64,000 nucleotides of DNA from NCBI GenBank assembly GCA_030147805.1, contig JASBUR010000020.1, positions 62,001-126,000 of the forward strand, given 5' to 3'. A model generated the notes under the pieces. That model was given only the letters and a program-made list of their open reading frames with translations. It was not told where the DNA came from and did no database searches. This DNA is from Sphingomonadaceae bacterium (lineage in GTDB: Bacteria > Pseudomonadota > Alphaproteobacteria > Sphingomonadales > Sphingomonadaceae). The position numbers and the translations under genes are program-made. Below, one piece after another: positions 34,892-44,602 of this stretch (its first letter is position 1; each line of letters begins with the position of its first letter).

Positions 34892-35998
34892 ATGAGCGGA
34901 CCCGTCATGAAGCCCTGGATCGCAGCCATCGACGCCTATGTGCCCGGCCGGGCCAAGGCCGACGGCGCGCAGCGTGTCGTCAAGCTGTCGTCGAACGAGA
35001 ACCCGCTGGGGCCGAGCCCCAAGGCCATCGCCGCGATGGCCGAGATCGCCGGCCAGGCGCACCGCTATCCCGACGGCGCCTCGAACGAGCTGCGCGACGC
35101 GATCGCCGCGCACCATGGTCTCGAATTCGATCGCGTCGTCTGCGGCACCGGTTCCGACGAGATATTGCAGCTGCTCGCCACCGCCTATGCCAGCGCCGGC
35201 GACGAGGTGCTCTATGTCCGCCACGGCTTCATGGTCTATCCGATCGCCGCGATGCGCGCCGGCGCGACGCCGGTCGCGGCGCCCGACGTCGATTACACCG
35301 CCGACGTCGACCAGCTGCTGGCGCATGTCAGCCCGCGCACGCGCATCCTCTACCTCGCCAACCCCAACCACCCGACCGGAACGGTGATCGGCCGCGCCGA
35401 GGTCGAGCGGCTGCACGCCGGCTTGCCCGACGACGTGCTGCTGGTGCTCGACGCCGCCTATGCCGAATATATCGACGATGCGTCGTACGAGGACGGCATC
35501 GCGATGGCGCGGCACCTGCCCAACGTCATCACCACGCGCACCTTCTCGAAGATCTACGGGCTCGCCGCCGAGCGCGTCGGCTGGGCCTATGGGCCGGCGA
35601 GCGTCATCGACGCGATCAACAAGATCCGCGGGCCGTTCAACGTCACCAGCGCCGGCCAGGCGGGGGCGCTCGCCGCGCTCGCCGACCAGGCCTGGGTCGC
35701 CAAGTGCCGCGACCACAACACGCAGTGGCGCGGCTGGCTGGCGGGCGAGATCGCCAAGCTCGGCAACGCCGGGCTGCGCGCGGTGCCGTCGGCGGCGAAT
35801 TTCATCCTCGTGATCTTCGACGAGGGCAGCAACGCAACCGCCGAGGGCGCCAACGCCTTCCTCACCGGCGAAGGCTATCTTACCCGCTGGCTGCCCAAGC
35901 AGGGACTGGGCAACGGGCTGCGCATCTCGATCGGCACCGAGGAGGAGACGCGCGGCGTCGCCGACGCGCTGCGCCGCTTCGTCGAACAGGCCGGCTGA
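34892..35998 (+). CDS. hisC: histidinol-phosphate aminotransferase
   Basis: This 368-residue PLP aminotransferase (fold type I) has KLSSNENPLGPSPKAIAAM at the front and the substrate pocket HRYPDGASNELRDAIA. YLANPNHPTGTVIGRAEVE is mid-way. LVLDAAYAEYIDD gives the cofactor aspartate, and RTFSKIYGLAAERVGWAYG the PLP lysine near residue 220. It transfers an amino group to imidazole-acetol phosphate in histidine synthesis. In many Alphaproteobacteria this enzyme also acts on phenylpyruvate-type acids. Its stop overlaps tyrA (TGATG), which supports a double role in aromatic amino acids. Confidence 0.95.
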   Translation: MSGPVMKPWIAAIDAYVPGRAKADGAQRVVKLSSNENPLGPSPKAIAAMAEIAGQAHRYPDGASNELRDAIAAHHGLEFDRVVCGTGSDEILQLLATAYASAGDEVLYVRHGFMVYPIAAMRAGATPVAAPDVDYTADVDQLLAHVSPRTRILYLANPNHPTGTVIGRAEVERLHAGLPDDVLLVLDAAYAEYIDDASYEDGIAMARHLPNVITTRTFSKIYGLAAERVGWAYGPASVIDAINKIRGPFNVTSAGQAGALAALADQAWVAKCRDHNTQWRGWLAGEIAKLGNAGLRAVPSAANFILVIFDEGSNATAEGANAFLTGEGYLTRWLPKQGLGNGLRISIGTEEETRGVADALRRFVEQAG

Positions 35999-36906
35999 TG
36001 CTGCCGTTTTCCCGGGTCGCGATCATCGGTCTGGGGTTGATCGGGTCGTCGGTGGCGCGCGCGGTGCGCGCCGCGATGCCGACGGTGCGGCTGACCGGCA
36101 GCGACGCCGACCCGACGGTGCGCGAGCGCGTGCGCGATCTCGACCTCGTCGACGACGTCACCGACGGTGCCGGCACCGCGGTGGTCGACGCCGATCTCGT
36201 CATCCTGTGCGTGCCCGTCGGCGCGATGGCGGTGGTGGCGGCCGAGATCGCGCCCGAGCTGTCGCCCGGCGCGATCATCTCCGATGTCGGATCGGTGAAG
36301 GCGCAGGTGCTGAGCGATCTCGGCGCGGCGCTGCCCGGCGTCGCCATCGTGCCGGCGCATCCGGTCGCGGGAACCGAGAACAGCGGCCCCGATGCCGGCT
36401 TCGCGACGCTGTTCCGCAACCGCTGGTGCATCCTGACCCCCGCCGAGGACGCGGACCCGGTGGCGGTCGAGCGCGTCAGGGCCTTCTGGACCGCGCTCGG
36501 CAGCAACGTCGAGGTGATGGAGGCGAAGCACCACGACATCGTGCTCGCGGTGACCAGCCACCTGCCCCACCTGATCGCCTACACGATCGTCGCCACCGCG
36601 TCCGACCTCGAGGACGTCACCAGCTCCGAGGTGATCAAATATTCGGCGGGCGGCTTCCGCGACTTCACGCGCATCGCCGCGAGCGATCCGACGATGTGGC
36701 GCGACGTCTTCCTCACCAACAAGGATGCGGTGCTCGAGACGCTGCAGCGCTTTTCCGAGGACCTGTCGGTGCTGCAGCGCGCCATCCGCTGGAACGACGG
36801 CGATACGCTGCACGCGCTGTTCACGCGCTCGCGCGCGGTGCGCCGCGCGATCATCGACGCCGGGCAGGACACCGCGGCGCCCGACTTCGGTCGCGAGCAT
36901 GAATAG
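35998..36906 (+). CDS. tyrA: prephenate/arogenate dehydrogenase
   Basis: This 302-residue NAD(P)-dependent enzyme has the Rossmann motif VAIIGLGLIGSSVARAV near residues 7-23. The TyrA pattern follows: IISDVGSVKAQVL, then VPAHPVAGTENSGPDAGFA with the catalytic histidine, then HHDIVLAVTSHLPHLIAY. YSAGGFRDFTRIAASDPTMW closes the helical domain. It oxidatively decarboxylates prephenate or arogenate toward tyrosine. It is coupled to hisC by a one-base overlap. There is no chorismate mutase or ACT domain. Confidence 0.95.
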   Translation: MLPFSRVAIIGLGLIGSSVARAVRAAMPTVRLTGSDADPTVRERVRDLDLVDDVTDGAGTAVVDADLVILCVPVGAMAVVAAEIAPELSPGAIISDVGSVKAQVLSDLGAALPGVAIVPAHPVAGTENSGPDAGFATLFRNRWCILTPAEDADPVAVERVRAFWTALGSNVEVMEAKHHDIVLAVTSHLPHLIAYTIVATASDLEDVTSSEVIKYSAGGFRDFTRIAASDPTMWRDVFLTNKDAVLETLQRFSEDLSVLQRAIRWNDGDTLHALFTRSRAVRRAIIDAGQDTAAPDFGREHE

Positions 36907-36973
36907 GTCTTGCTAAGATTTACAGCATAAGCTTCGCTATCGACACTGATGTTGACGGGGCGGAGCGGGGGTC

Positions 36974-38527
36974 ATGGACGCGGGCGACAGCTTCAAACGG
37001 CTGCTGGCGATCGGCGCGGCCATGTCGGGCGAGCGCGACCTCGACCGGCTGCTCGAGATGATCCTGCTGTCGGCCAAGGAATTGACGGGTGCCGATGGCG
37101 GCACCCTGTTCCTCGTCGACGGCGACGACCGGCTCGAAGCGCGCATGCTGCACACCAGCTCGCTCGGCTATGCGAGCGGCGGCAGCACTGGAGTCCCGGT
37201 CGACTTCGAGCCGGTCCCGATCACCGACAATCGCCGCGCCGCCGCCACCTGCGCGCGCGAGGGCCGGGTGATCGCCATCGCCGACGTCTATGCGGAGGGC
37301 CGATTCGACTTCGACGGCTCGCGGCGCTTCGATGCCGCCAACGGCTACCGGACCACGTCGCTGCTGTGCACGCCGATGCGCAACCTCGCCGGCGAGACGG
37401 TCGGCGTCCTGCAGCTCGTCAATGCGGTCGATCCCGCAACGGGCGGCATCATCCCCTTTTCCGACGATGCGATCGCGCTCGCCCGCTCGCTCGCCAGCCA
37501 GGGCGCCGTGTCGATCGACAACCGCCGGCTCATTGACCAGCTCGGCGAGCTGTTCGAGGCGTTCGTCGACACGATCAACACCGCGGTCGACGAAAAATCG
37601 CCCTACACCGGCAATCATTGCAAGCGCGTTCCCGAGCTGACGCTGATGCTCGCCGACGCCGCCGCGGCGGCCGAGGGCGCGCTCGCCGATTTCACGATGG
37701 ACGACGCCGACCGCTACGAGCTCGGCATCGCGGCGCGGCTGCACGACTGCGGCAAGGTAACGACGCCCGTCCACGTCGTCGACAAGGCGACCAAGCTCGA
37801 GACGATCTTCGACCGGATCGCGCTCGTCGACGCGCGCTTCGAGCTGCTGCGCCGCGATGTCGAGATCGACCGGCTGGCCGGCCGCATCGATGACGCCGCG
37901 CGCGACGCGACGCTCGCCGCGCTGGCCGACGAACAGGCGTTCCTGCACGTCGCCAACATCGGCGGCGAGCGGATGAGCGAAGACGACATCGCGCGTGTCC
38001 ATGCCATCGCCGCACGCCGCTGGCGGGCGGCCGACGGGACCGAACGTCCGTTGCTCGATGAGACCGAGGTGGAGAATCTGACCATCGTCGCCGGCACGCT
38101 CACCGGCGCCGAGCGCGGCATCATCAACAACCACATCGTCGCGACGATCAACATGCTCGAGGCGCTGCCCTGGCCCAAGCATCTGCGCCGCGTCCCCGAG
38201 TTCGCCGGCGGCCATCACGAGCGGATGGACGGCAAGGGCTATCCGCGCGGGCTGACGCGCGAGCAGATGTCGGTGCCGGCGCGCATCATGGCGATCGCCG
38301 ACATTTTCGAGGCGCTGACCGCCGACGACCGCCCGTACAAGTCGGCGAAGCCGCTGTCCGAGGCGCTCGACATCCTCGGCAAGTTCAAGCTCAATGGCCA
38401 CATCGATCCCGACCTGTTCGACGTGTTCATCCGCGAGAAGATCTACGCGCGCTACGCCGAACGCTTCCTGCCGCCCGAGCAGGTCGACGCGATCGACGAG
38501 ACCAAAATCCCCGGCTACGTGCCTTAG
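36974..38527 (+). CDS. GAF/HD-GYP cyclic-di-GMP phosphodiesterase
   Basis: This 517-residue protein has an N-terminal GAF domain (residues about 8-170: KELTGADGGTLFLVDGDD, then NGYRTTSLLCTPMRNLAGE). An HD-GYP domain follows, with HD metal ligands in IAARLHDCGKVTTPVHVV and the hallmark GGHHERMDGKGYPRGL. HD-GYP enzymes degrade cyclic di-GMP to GMP. About 100 residues separate the two motifs, longer than usual and containing an acidic helical insert. It is cytosolic, single and follows tyrA after 67 bases. The start has GGAGCGGGGGTC upstream. The GAF ligand is unknown. Confidence 0.93.
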   Translation: MDAGDSFKRLLAIGAAMSGERDLDRLLEMILLSAKELTGADGGTLFLVDGDDRLEARMLHTSSLGYASGGSTGVPVDFEPVPITDNRRAAATCAREGRVIAIADVYAEGRFDFDGSRRFDAANGYRTTSLLCTPMRNLAGETVGVLQLVNAVDPATGGIIPFSDDAIALARSLASQGAVSIDNRRLIDQLGELFEAFVDTINTAVDEKSPYTGNHCKRVPELTLMLADAAAAAEGALADFTMDDADRYELGIAARLHDCGKVTTPVHVVDKATKLETIFDRIALVDARFELLRRDVEIDRLAGRIDDAARDATLAALADEQAFLHVANIGGERMSEDDIARVHAIAARRWRAADGTERPLLDETEVENLTIVAGTLTGAERGIINNHIVATINMLEALPWPKHLRRVPEFAGGHHERMDGKGYPRGLTREQMSVPARIMAIADIFEALTADDRPYKSAKPLSEALDILGKFKLNGHIDPDLFDVFIREKIYARYAERFLPPEQVDAIDETKIPGYVP

Positions 38528-39489
38528 CCGGCGCCGGTCAGCCTCGGACAGGGCGGTTCCTGCGCACGGACCGGCAGCGGCCGGCGCTCGGTCGACGGCA
38601 GGAGCGCGATTTCCCCCGCGCGTCCGCCGACGGCAACCCGCGTCGAGCGGCGGGTACGATATTCGACAGCCGGGACCGGCATTCCGGCAAAGGCGGCCCG
38701 GACGCTGACCGGGCAGACCGTGTCGATCGTCCCGGCGACGCGCAGCGGATCGGTCGGCGTCGCCGACGCGGTCGCCGTCAGCGTCAGCACCTCGCCATGC
38801 GCGTCGGCGAGTGTCAGGGCGCGCAGCTCGACCGTGCCGCCGCGACGCCAGGTCGCGAGATCCCAGACCGGTGCCGACGCGGTGATGCCGATCTGCGCCG
38901 TGAGTTTCAGCGGATCGCCGCCGCCGATGCGAAGGCCGTCGGCGCCGAGCACCAGCTGCGCCTGCTCGGGAAAGGTCGGCGCGCGGCTCGTCGGGTCGGG
39001 CGCTGCAGGTGTCTCGCGGAAGTGCCATTCGAACGAGGTCGCGGTCGCCGCGACCGGCAGCAGCGGCAGCCGGACCCGCGCCTCATTGTGGACCGTCGAC
39101 AGCCGCGCGATGCGGTCGCCGTCGAGGCGCAGGCTCGTCTGCGCGGTGGCCGACTCGACGTCGAAGCGGGCGCCGTCGAGGCTGGCGACGCGCCAGGACA
39201 GGCGCGGCGCCAGCAGGCCGACCGAGGTCAGGTCGGCGCCCCAGGGCTGGCGATTGGCGCGCAGCCGCTCGGCGCTGACCTCGAGCGCATAGTCGCCGTC
39301 ATGCGCCAGCCGCGGCGCGGCGACCTCGGCCTCGAGCCGGTAGGGAAAGCCGCCGACGCCGACCGCCTCGCCGAACACCGCGCCGAGCGTCCGCGCGAAC
39401 GCGTCGCGCTCGCGGTCCCAATACCACCAATAGACGGCCAGTCCGACGACCAGCGGCAGCAGCGACGTCCAGAGCGGCAGGCGTCTCAC
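38524..39489 (-). CDS. DUF2125 domain protein
   Basis: This 321-residue protein is anchored by one N-terminal transmembrane helix (PLWTSLLPLVVGLAVYWWYW). Most of it would be periplasmic. It matches the DUF2125 pattern (VGGFPYRLEAEVAAPRLAH, then LSWRVASLDGARFDVESATA, then GGDPLKLTAQIGITA). The beta-rich repeat resembles bacterial AsmA-like lipid-related proteins, but the function is unknown. It begins at GTG with GTGA overlapping the plsC stop, so it is the last gene of the ftsE-ftsX-YdcF-plsC chain. Its stop overlaps the HD-GYP gene by four bases in convergent orientation. Confidence 0.88.
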   Translation of the reverse strand: MRRLPLWTSLLPLVVGLAVYWWYWDRERDAFARTLGAVFGEAVGVGGFPYRLEAEVAAPRLAHDGDYALEVSAERLRANRQPWGADLTSVGLLAPRLSWRVASLDGARFDVESATAQTSLRLDGDRIARLSTVHNEARVRLPLLPVAATATSFEWHFRETPAAPDPTSRAPTFPEQAQLVLGADGLRIGGGDPLKLTAQIGITASAPVWDLATWRRGGTVELRALTLADAHGEVLTLTATASATPTDPLRVAGTIDTVCPVSVRAAFAGMPVPAVEYRTRRSTRVAVGGRAGEIALLPSTERRPLPVRAQEPPCPRLTGAG

Positions 39490-40169
39490 GGCAGCGGCCG
39501 GTTGATCGCCGCATGGATCCGTGCCTCGGCGTCCCGCCGGTCGAGCCCGGCGGGGATTTCCTCACCGAAGTCGAGCGTGATCGTCCCCGGCCGCTTCACG
39601 AAGGCATTGCGGGGCCAGACCTTGCCGCTGTCGAGCGCGACGGGCACCACCGGCAGCTTGAGCATCTTGTAGAGGCCGGCGACGCCGGGCTTGAGCGGTG
39701 GCGCTTCGCCGACCGGCATGCGCGAGCCTTCAGGGAAGATGATGATCGGGCGATTCTGCGCGACCGCCGCCTCGGCGGCGCGCATCATCGTGCGCATCGC
39801 CTTGGTCGAAGCGTCGCGTTCGACCGGGATCGAGCCCTGGCGGCGCGCCAGATAGCCCCAGAAGGGAATGCGCATCAGCTCGGCCTTGAGGACCACCGCC
39901 GGATCGTCCCACAGATAGAGCGTGGCGATCGTCTCGAAGGCCGACTGGTGCTTCGCGGCGACGATGACCGCATGCTGCGGGACCGTGCCGCGGACGACGA
40001 CGCGGATGCCGAGCACCGGCAGCAACAGGCGAAACCAGTTGGCCCAGAGGCGCGCGGTGCCGCGGATCGCCGGCGTCCAGAACAGGCCGAGGATGGCGCC
40101 GAGCGGCACAATGACGAGCGAGCCCAGGTAGAACAGCAGCGCGAACAGGATTGAGCGGACGAGCGCCAT
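39486..40169 (-). CDS. plsC: 1-acyl-sn-glycerol-3-phosphate acyltransferase
   Basis: This 227-residue membrane acyltransferase has an N-terminal helix (LVRSILFALLFYLGSLVIVP). Its catalytic motif is VAAKHQSAFETIATLYLW; the aspartate of the classical HX4D is glutamate here, as in related alphaproteobacterial enzymes. The phosphate-binding motif IIIFPEGSRMPVG is intact. It makes phosphatidic acid from lyso-phosphatidic acid at the inner membrane. The stop overlaps the DUF2125 start. A 5-base gap separates it from the YdcF-like gene. Confidence 0.93.
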   Translation of the reverse strand: MALVRSILFALLFYLGSLVIVPLGAILGLFWTPAIRGTARLWANWFRLLLPVLGIRVVVRGTVPQHAVIVAAKHQSAFETIATLYLWDDPAVVLKAELMRIPFWGYLARRQGSIPVERDASTKAMRTMMRAAEAAVAQNRPIIIFPEGSRMPVGEAPPLKPGVAGLYKMLKLPVVPVALDSGKVWPRNAFVKRPGTITLDFGEEIPAGLDRRDAEARIHAAINRPLP

Positions 40170-40174
40170 AACGG

Positions 40175-40717
40175 TCAGATCCCGACGAAGGTGGCGGCGC
40201 GGCGCAGCGCATATTTGGCGAACTCGCGCAGCATCGGCCGCAGCGGGCGGTCGACGGGAACGCCATCGGGCACGATCTCGACGCCGTCGTCGAGCCGCGC
40301 CTCGAGCTCGACCTGCGCGCGTCGCATATGGTCGGCAGCCGTCACCAGCCGGACGCTCTTGTACTTGTTGCGACGGATCCAGGCGGCGGTCTCTTCGGCG
40401 TTCGAACGCGTGTCGATCGCCTCGCGCCCAAGGTCGACGCAGCAATCGAACAGCTGCTGGGGCACCTTATATTCGACCGCGAGTTCGACCGGCCGCACCG
40501 AGGGATCGACACCCGAGATCAGCATCCGCTTCGCCGCCTTGACCTGCATCAGCTCGATGCCGCGCGCCACGCGGCGCGGGCCGCCGGTCAGCACGACGAT
40601 GCCGTCGGTGCGTACCCCGGTGCCGAGCGGCCCCGGGGCGGCGAGCACGAACCAGGCGAACCACAGGAAGATGGCGACGATGGCGAAGCCGATCAGCCGG
40701 CCGAGGATGCCGATCAT
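40175..40717 (-). CDS. YdcF-family protein (DUF218)
   Basis: This 180-residue protein has one N-terminal membrane helix (IGFAIVAIFLWFAWFVLAA) followed by the DUF218 fold: DGIVVLTGGPRRVARGIEL, RMLISGVDP, and the closing SVRLVTAADHMRRAQVELEA. Members of this family (SanA, ElyC) act at the cell envelope, and ElyC affects lipid II or enterobacterial antigen synthesis. Their chemistry is not established. Its ATG overlaps the ftsX stop by four bases, and it is always in this block in sphingomonads, which points to an envelope role. Confidence 0.88.
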   Translation of the reverse strand: MIGILGRLIGFAIVAIFLWFAWFVLAAPGPLGTGVRTDGIVVLTGGPRRVARGIELMQVKAAKRMLISGVDPSVRPVELAVEYKVPQQLFDCCVDLGREAIDTRSNAEETAAWIRRNKYKSVRLVTAADHMRRAQVELEARLDDGVEIVPDGVPVDRPLRPMLREFAKYALRRAATFVGI

Positions 40718-41607
40718 AGTTGCGCCCGGAGCGCGCGCCCGACGCTGACCCTTGCCGCGACCATGGCGAGAAGCGCCACCGCGAGCGGCAGCACGGCGAG
40801 TGCCGCCCACCCGTGCCATGGCAGGCCGAGCGTACCGATCGCGCCGCCGCCCATTCGTCCGACCAACAGCCCAATTCCGATCAGAACGCCGAACGCGCAT
40901 GCTACCCCCGCCAAACCGCCGGCCAGTCCGTAGCCCAGGTAGCGGTGCTGGAAAACCCGCGCGATGGCCGCATCCTCGGTGCCCATCAGATGCAGCAGCT
41001 CGATCGTCGGCTGGTAGACGACGAGCGCCGAGCGGACGCCGAGCGCCACCACCGCGACCATCGCCCCGGTCACCAGCAGCACGACCGCCGCGGCGACCCA
41101 CTGCAGCAACTGCACCAGCCCCAGGAGCGGCGACAGCCAGCGTCCATGCTCGTCGAGCCGCGCGTCGGCGGCCACCGAATGGAGCCGGCGATCGATGGCG
41201 ACGGCATCGGCGCCGGGACGCAGCCGGACGTCGACGACCGCCGGAATCGGCAGGTCGGCGGTGACGTTGCCGGCGCCGAGCCAGGGCTCGAGCAGCCGGC
41301 GCATCTCGGCGGGCGACAGCTGGCGCACCGCGGCAACGCCCGGCTCGTGCCGCAACGCTTCCACCACCGCGCGAAGCTGCGGTGCGGCGCGTTCGGGATT
41401 GGCCTGGAGGATCTGCACCGTCGCGGTGCGACCGAGATCGGTCGCAACGCCGCCCGCGGCGCTCGCCAGCGCGATCCCGCCCGCGAGCGCCAGCGCGGTG
41501 AGGAAGGTCATGATCGCGATGACCCAGGGCACGAGCCCCCCCCCCGCCCCCTGCCCCGTCGGGAGGAAGTCGTTGCGCTGGCCCGCCCGAATGAAGCTCA
41601 GCCTCAT
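40714..41607 (-). CDS. ftsX: cell division permease FtsX
   Basis: This 297-residue inner-membrane protein has the FtsX topology: a cytosolic start, TM1 (VPWVIAIMTFLTALALAGGI), a periplasmic loop of about 110 residues, and three closing helices. ALVVYQPTIELLHLMGTEDA is the conserved cytoplasmic loop. FtsX with FtsE forms an ABC-type complex that controls peptidoglycan hydrolases at the septum. The ATG overlaps the ftsE stop (ATGA). The overall family similarity is modest, as is normal for FtsX. Confidence 0.92.
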   Translation of the reverse strand: MRLSFIRAGQRNDFLPTGQGAGGGLVPWVIAIMTFLTALALAGGIALASAAGGVATDLGRTATVQILQANPERAAPQLRAVVEALRHEPGVAAVRQLSPAEMRRLLEPWLGAGNVTADLPIPAVVDVRLRPGADAVAIDRRLHSVAADARLDEHGRWLSPLLGLVQLLQWVAAAVVLLVTGAMVAVVALGVRSALVVYQPTIELLHLMGTEDAAIARVFQHRYLGYGLAGGLAGVACAFGVLIGIGLLVGRMGGGAIGTLGLPWHGWAALAVLPLAVALLAMVAARVSVGRALRAQL

Positions 41608-42326
41608 GGCCGCATCTTCAACGGGCGGAACGGCTTGGGCGGATGCCGCACTGCGCCGGTCGGATCCGACAGGCTGCCGGCGACGAGCCGCAGCATCTGC
41701 GCCCCCGGCAGCCGCGAGACGAGATGGACGTCATGCGTAGCGATGACGATCGTCGTGCCGAGCTTGTTGAGTTCCTGGAACAGGTGAAGCACCCGGTCGG
41801 CCATCTCAGCATCGATGTTGCCGGTCGGCTCGTCGGCAACGAGCAGGTCGGGGCGGCCGATGACCGCGCGGGCGACCGCGACGCGTTGCTGCTCGCCGCC
41901 CGACAGCACCGCCGGCCGCGCCGCCATGCGGTCGGTCAGTCCCACCCACTCGAGCATCTCCTCGACATGCGCCCGCACCTCGTCCTCGGGGCGCCCGGCG
42001 ATTCGCAGCGGCAGCGCGACATTGTCGAAGGCCGACAGGTGCGGGACGAGGCGGAAGTCCTGGAACACCACGCCGATGCGGCGGCGCAGCGCGGGCAGCG
42101 CGTCGCGCGGCAGCCCGGTGACCTCCTCGCCGAACGCCGAGATGAAGCCGCGCGTCGGCCGCTGCGCCAGATAGATGAGCTTGAGGAGCGAGGTCTTGCC
42201 CGCGCCCGACGAGCCCAGCAGGACATGGAACGAGCCACGGTCGAGCGCGAAGGAGAGATCGCGCAGCACTTCGGCGCCCGTGCCGTAGCGCAGGCCGACG
42301 TTTTCGAAGCGAACGACGCTGCTCAC
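41604..42326 (-). CDS. ftsE: cell division ATP-binding protein FtsE
   Basis: This 240-residue ABC ATPase has Walker A ([20 protein letters not shown]), signature [16 protein letters not shown], Walker B ([14 protein letters not shown]) and a switch histidine in [13 protein letters not shown]. It starts at a GTG; two tandem GTG codons are available after GAGGGG, and the second gives the better spacing. It energises FtsX. It is first of the five-gene chain and is divergent from the zinc-ribbon gene. Confidence 0.94.
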   Translation of the reverse strand: MSSVVRFENVGLRYGTGAEVLRDLSFALDRGSFHVLLGSSGAGKTSLLKLIYLAQRPTRGFISAFGEEVTGLPRDALPALRRRIGVVFQDFRLVPHLSAFDNVALPLRIAGRPEDEVRAHVEEMLEWVGLTDRMAARPAVLSGGEQQRVAVARAVIGRPDLLVADEPTGNIDAEMADRVLHLFQELNKLGTTIVIATHDVHLVSRLPGAQMLRLVAGSLSDPTGAVRHPPKPFRPLKMRP

Positions 42327-42423
42327 CACCGGATCCCCTCGCTTCGGCTTACTGGCATGTCGCCTCGAAGGCGTCCAGCGTTGCACTGGACTCGCCGTCA
42401 TGCTTATCGGTCGTGACCCCGAT

Positions 42424-43185
42424 ATGATCCTCACCTGTCCCGCTTGCGCCAAGCGCTATCTAATCGCCGACAACGCCATCGGCCCCGCCGGCCGGACGGT
42501 GCGCTGCGCCGCGTGCGGCCATGGCTGGCACCAGCCGCCGCCGCTCGAACAGGCCGAGCGCGACCTGGTCGCGCCGCCACCGCCCGAGACTGCACCGGCG
42601 CCTGCCGCCGCGCCGGCACGCGAGCCAATCGTTGCGCCGCCGCCGCCGCCGCCGAGCTGGACGGAGCCCCAGCGCCCCGCCGCCGTATCGCCGCGCACGC
42701 CGCCGGCCGATCTCGACTATCGCCCGCCGTCGCGCTTTGCCGAAGAGCGGGCGCCTCGCCGCAACCCTGAGCGGCTGTGGACCGCCGCCGCGATACTCGT
42801 CGCGCTGGCGCTGCTGGCGCTCATCCTGATGATCCGGCCGGGCGGCGTCGCCGGCGTCGATCTCGGCAAGCCGATCGAGCCCGTCTACCAGGGTACCGCG
42901 CTTCGCATCGCCGCTTATGAGCCGATCTGGGGGCGCATCGTCGACGGCCGCACCGTGCTCACCGTCAACGGCCGCATCGAGAACCCGGCGCGACGCGAGG
43001 TCCCCGTCCCCGCGATCCGCGCCCGCCTGCGCGACGGCGAGGGGACGCTCGTCGCGGCATGGACGGCGCCGGCGCCGCTGGCTGAGCTGCCGGCCGGCTC
43101 GACGATCGCCTTCGACACCGCGGCGATCGACGTGCCGGCGCAGGCGCGGACGGTCGAGATCGAGCTCTCGACCCCGCGCGATTAA
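42424..43185 (+). CDS. MJ0042-type zinc-ribbon membrane protein
   Basis: This 253-residue protein begins with an MJ0042 zinc finger ([20 protein letters not shown], then [10 protein letters not shown]) placing four cysteines. A Pro/Ala-rich linker to about residue 105 follows, then a transmembrane helix ([19 protein letters not shown]). A C-terminal DUF3426-like beta domain has [20 protein letters not shown]. The zinc finger would be cytosolic and the beta domain periplasmic. The family is found beside ftsEX across Alphaproteobacteria, with no assigned function. It shares an upstream region with ftsE. Confidence 0.9.
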   Translation: MILTCPACAKRYLIADNAIGPAGRTVRCAACGHGWHQPPPLEQAERDLVAPPPPETAPAPAAAPAREPIVAPPPPPPSWTEPQRPAAVSPRTPPADLDYRPPSRFAEERAPRRNPERLWTAAAILVALALLALILMIRPGGVAGVDLGKPIEPVYQGTALRIAAYEPIWGRIVDGRTVLTVNGRIENPARREVPVPAIRARLRDGEGTLVAAWTAPAPLAELPAGSTIAFDTAAIDVPAQARTVEIELSTPRD

Positions 43186-43253
43186 CAGTGGCGCGCCGCG
43201 GTCGCGTGCGTAAGGTGCGCCGCGAAACAGATGGATTCGGCGGGAGGACGCAA

Positions 43254-44549
43254 ATGAACTTCGAATATTCGGACAAGACCAAGGATCTGATCGCGCGGGT
43301 GCGCGCCTTCATGGACAGGCATGTCTATCCGAATGTCGAGCGCTTCGACCGCGAGCTCAACGAGGGTGGCGACCGCTGGAAGGTGGTGCCGGTTCTCGAG
43401 GAGCTGAAGCCGCTGGCCCGCAAGGAGGGTCTCTGGAACATGTTCGTGCCGCCGAGCCATGGCGGGACGCCGGTCCACCAGTTCCACTTCGAGGGCACGC
43501 CGCTCACCAACCTCGAATATGCGCCGCTCGCCGAGGAGATGGGCCGCGTCGGCTGGGCGTCGGAAGTGTTCAACTGCTCGGCGCCCGACACCGGCAACAT
43601 GGAGGTGCTGGCGCGCTACGGCACCAAGGAGCAGCAGGACAAGTGGCTGGTGCCGCTGTCGAACGGCGAGATCCGCTCGGCGTTCCTGATGACCGAGCCG
43701 GCGGTCGCCTCGTCGGACGCCACCAACATCGAGACCGAAATCCGCCGCGAGGGTGACGAATATGTCATCAATGGCCGCAAATGGTGGTCGTCGGGCGTCG
43801 GCGATCCGCGCTGCAAGGTGGCGATCGTCATGGGCAAGACCGACAAGTCGGCGCCCAAGCATCTGCAGCAGTCGCAGATCCTCGTGCCGCTCGACGCGCC
43901 GGGCGTCGAATCGCTGCGCATGCTTCACGTCTTCGGTTACGACGACGCGCCGCACGGCCATGCCGAAGTGGTGCTCAAGGACGTGCGCGTGCCGGTCGGC
44001 AACATGATCCTCGGCGAGGGCCGCGGCTTCGAGATCGCGCAGGGCCGCCTCGGGCCGGGCCGCATCCACCATTGCATGCGCACCATCGGCGCGGCGGAGG
44101 TCGCGCTCGAGAAGATGGTACGGCGCCTGCTCAGCCGCGAGGCGTTCGGCAAGCGCATCTCCGAGCACAGCGTCTGGGAACAGCGCATCGGCGAGGCGCG
44201 CACCGACATCGAGATGACGCGCCTGCTCTGCCTCAAGGCGGCGCACATGATGGACACCGTCGGCAACAAGGTCGCGCGCAACGAGATCGCGATGATCAAG
44301 GTCGCGGCCCCCAAGATGGCGCTCAAGATCATCGACGATGCGATCCAGGCGCATGGCGGCGGCGGCGTCAGCCAGGACTTCGGCCTCGCCAAATCCTACG
44401 CCGGCATCCGCACGCTGCGCCTCGCCGACGGGCCCGACGAGGTCCACAACCGCACCATCGCCCGCGGCGAATATGCCAAATATGCCGGCAACAGCATGCG
44501 CGCGGCGAACGAGGCCGAGGCCTCGACGCAGGTGCCGGGCGCGCGCTGA
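43254..44549 (+). CDS. acyl-CoA dehydrogenase family protein
   Basis: This is a 431-residue flavoprotein of the ACAD10/11-like group. FAD and substrate contacts appear in [20 protein letters not shown] and [14 protein letters not shown], and [20 protein letters not shown] is in the C-terminal helical domain. It oxidises an acyl-CoA to the 2-enoyl-CoA with electron transfer to ETF. ATG follows GGGAGGA at ideal spacing. A thiolase-like gene follows after a hairpin, so a beta-oxidation role is likely, with the substrate unknown. Confidence 0.93.
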   Translation: MNFEYSDKTKDLIARVRAFMDRHVYPNVERFDRELNEGGDRWKVVPVLEELKPLARKEGLWNMFVPPSHGGTPVHQFHFEGTPLTNLEYAPLAEEMGRVGWASEVFNCSAPDTGNMEVLARYGTKEQQDKWLVPLSNGEIRSAFLMTEPAVASSDATNIETEIRREGDEYVINGRKWWSSGVGDPRCKVAIVMGKTDKSAPKHLQQSQILVPLDAPGVESLRMLHVFGYDDAPHGHAEVVLKDVRVPVGNMILGEGRGFEIAQGRLGPGRIHHCMRTIGAAEVALEKMVRRLLSREAFGKRISEHSVWEQRIGEARTDIEMTRLLCLKAAHMMDTVGNKVARNEIAMIKVAAPKMALKIIDDAIQAHGGGGVSQDFGLAKSYAGIRTLRLADGPDEVHNRTIARGEYAKYAGNSMRAANEAEASTQVPGAR

Positions 44550-44566
44550 CCTCACCCTCCCCCTGA

Positions 44567-44589
44567 CCCTCTCCCCTCCCGGGAGAGGG
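44567..44589. repeat. CCCTCTCCC/GGGAGAGGG hairpin
   Basis: A 9-bp perfect stem with a CTCCC loop lies between the acyl-CoA dehydrogenase stop and the thiolase-like start. It is one of several hairpins with the same core. It overlaps the ribosome-binding region of the downstream gene and could damp its translation. Confidence 0.7.
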
Positions 44590-44602
44590 AATGAGGTCTG
44601 CG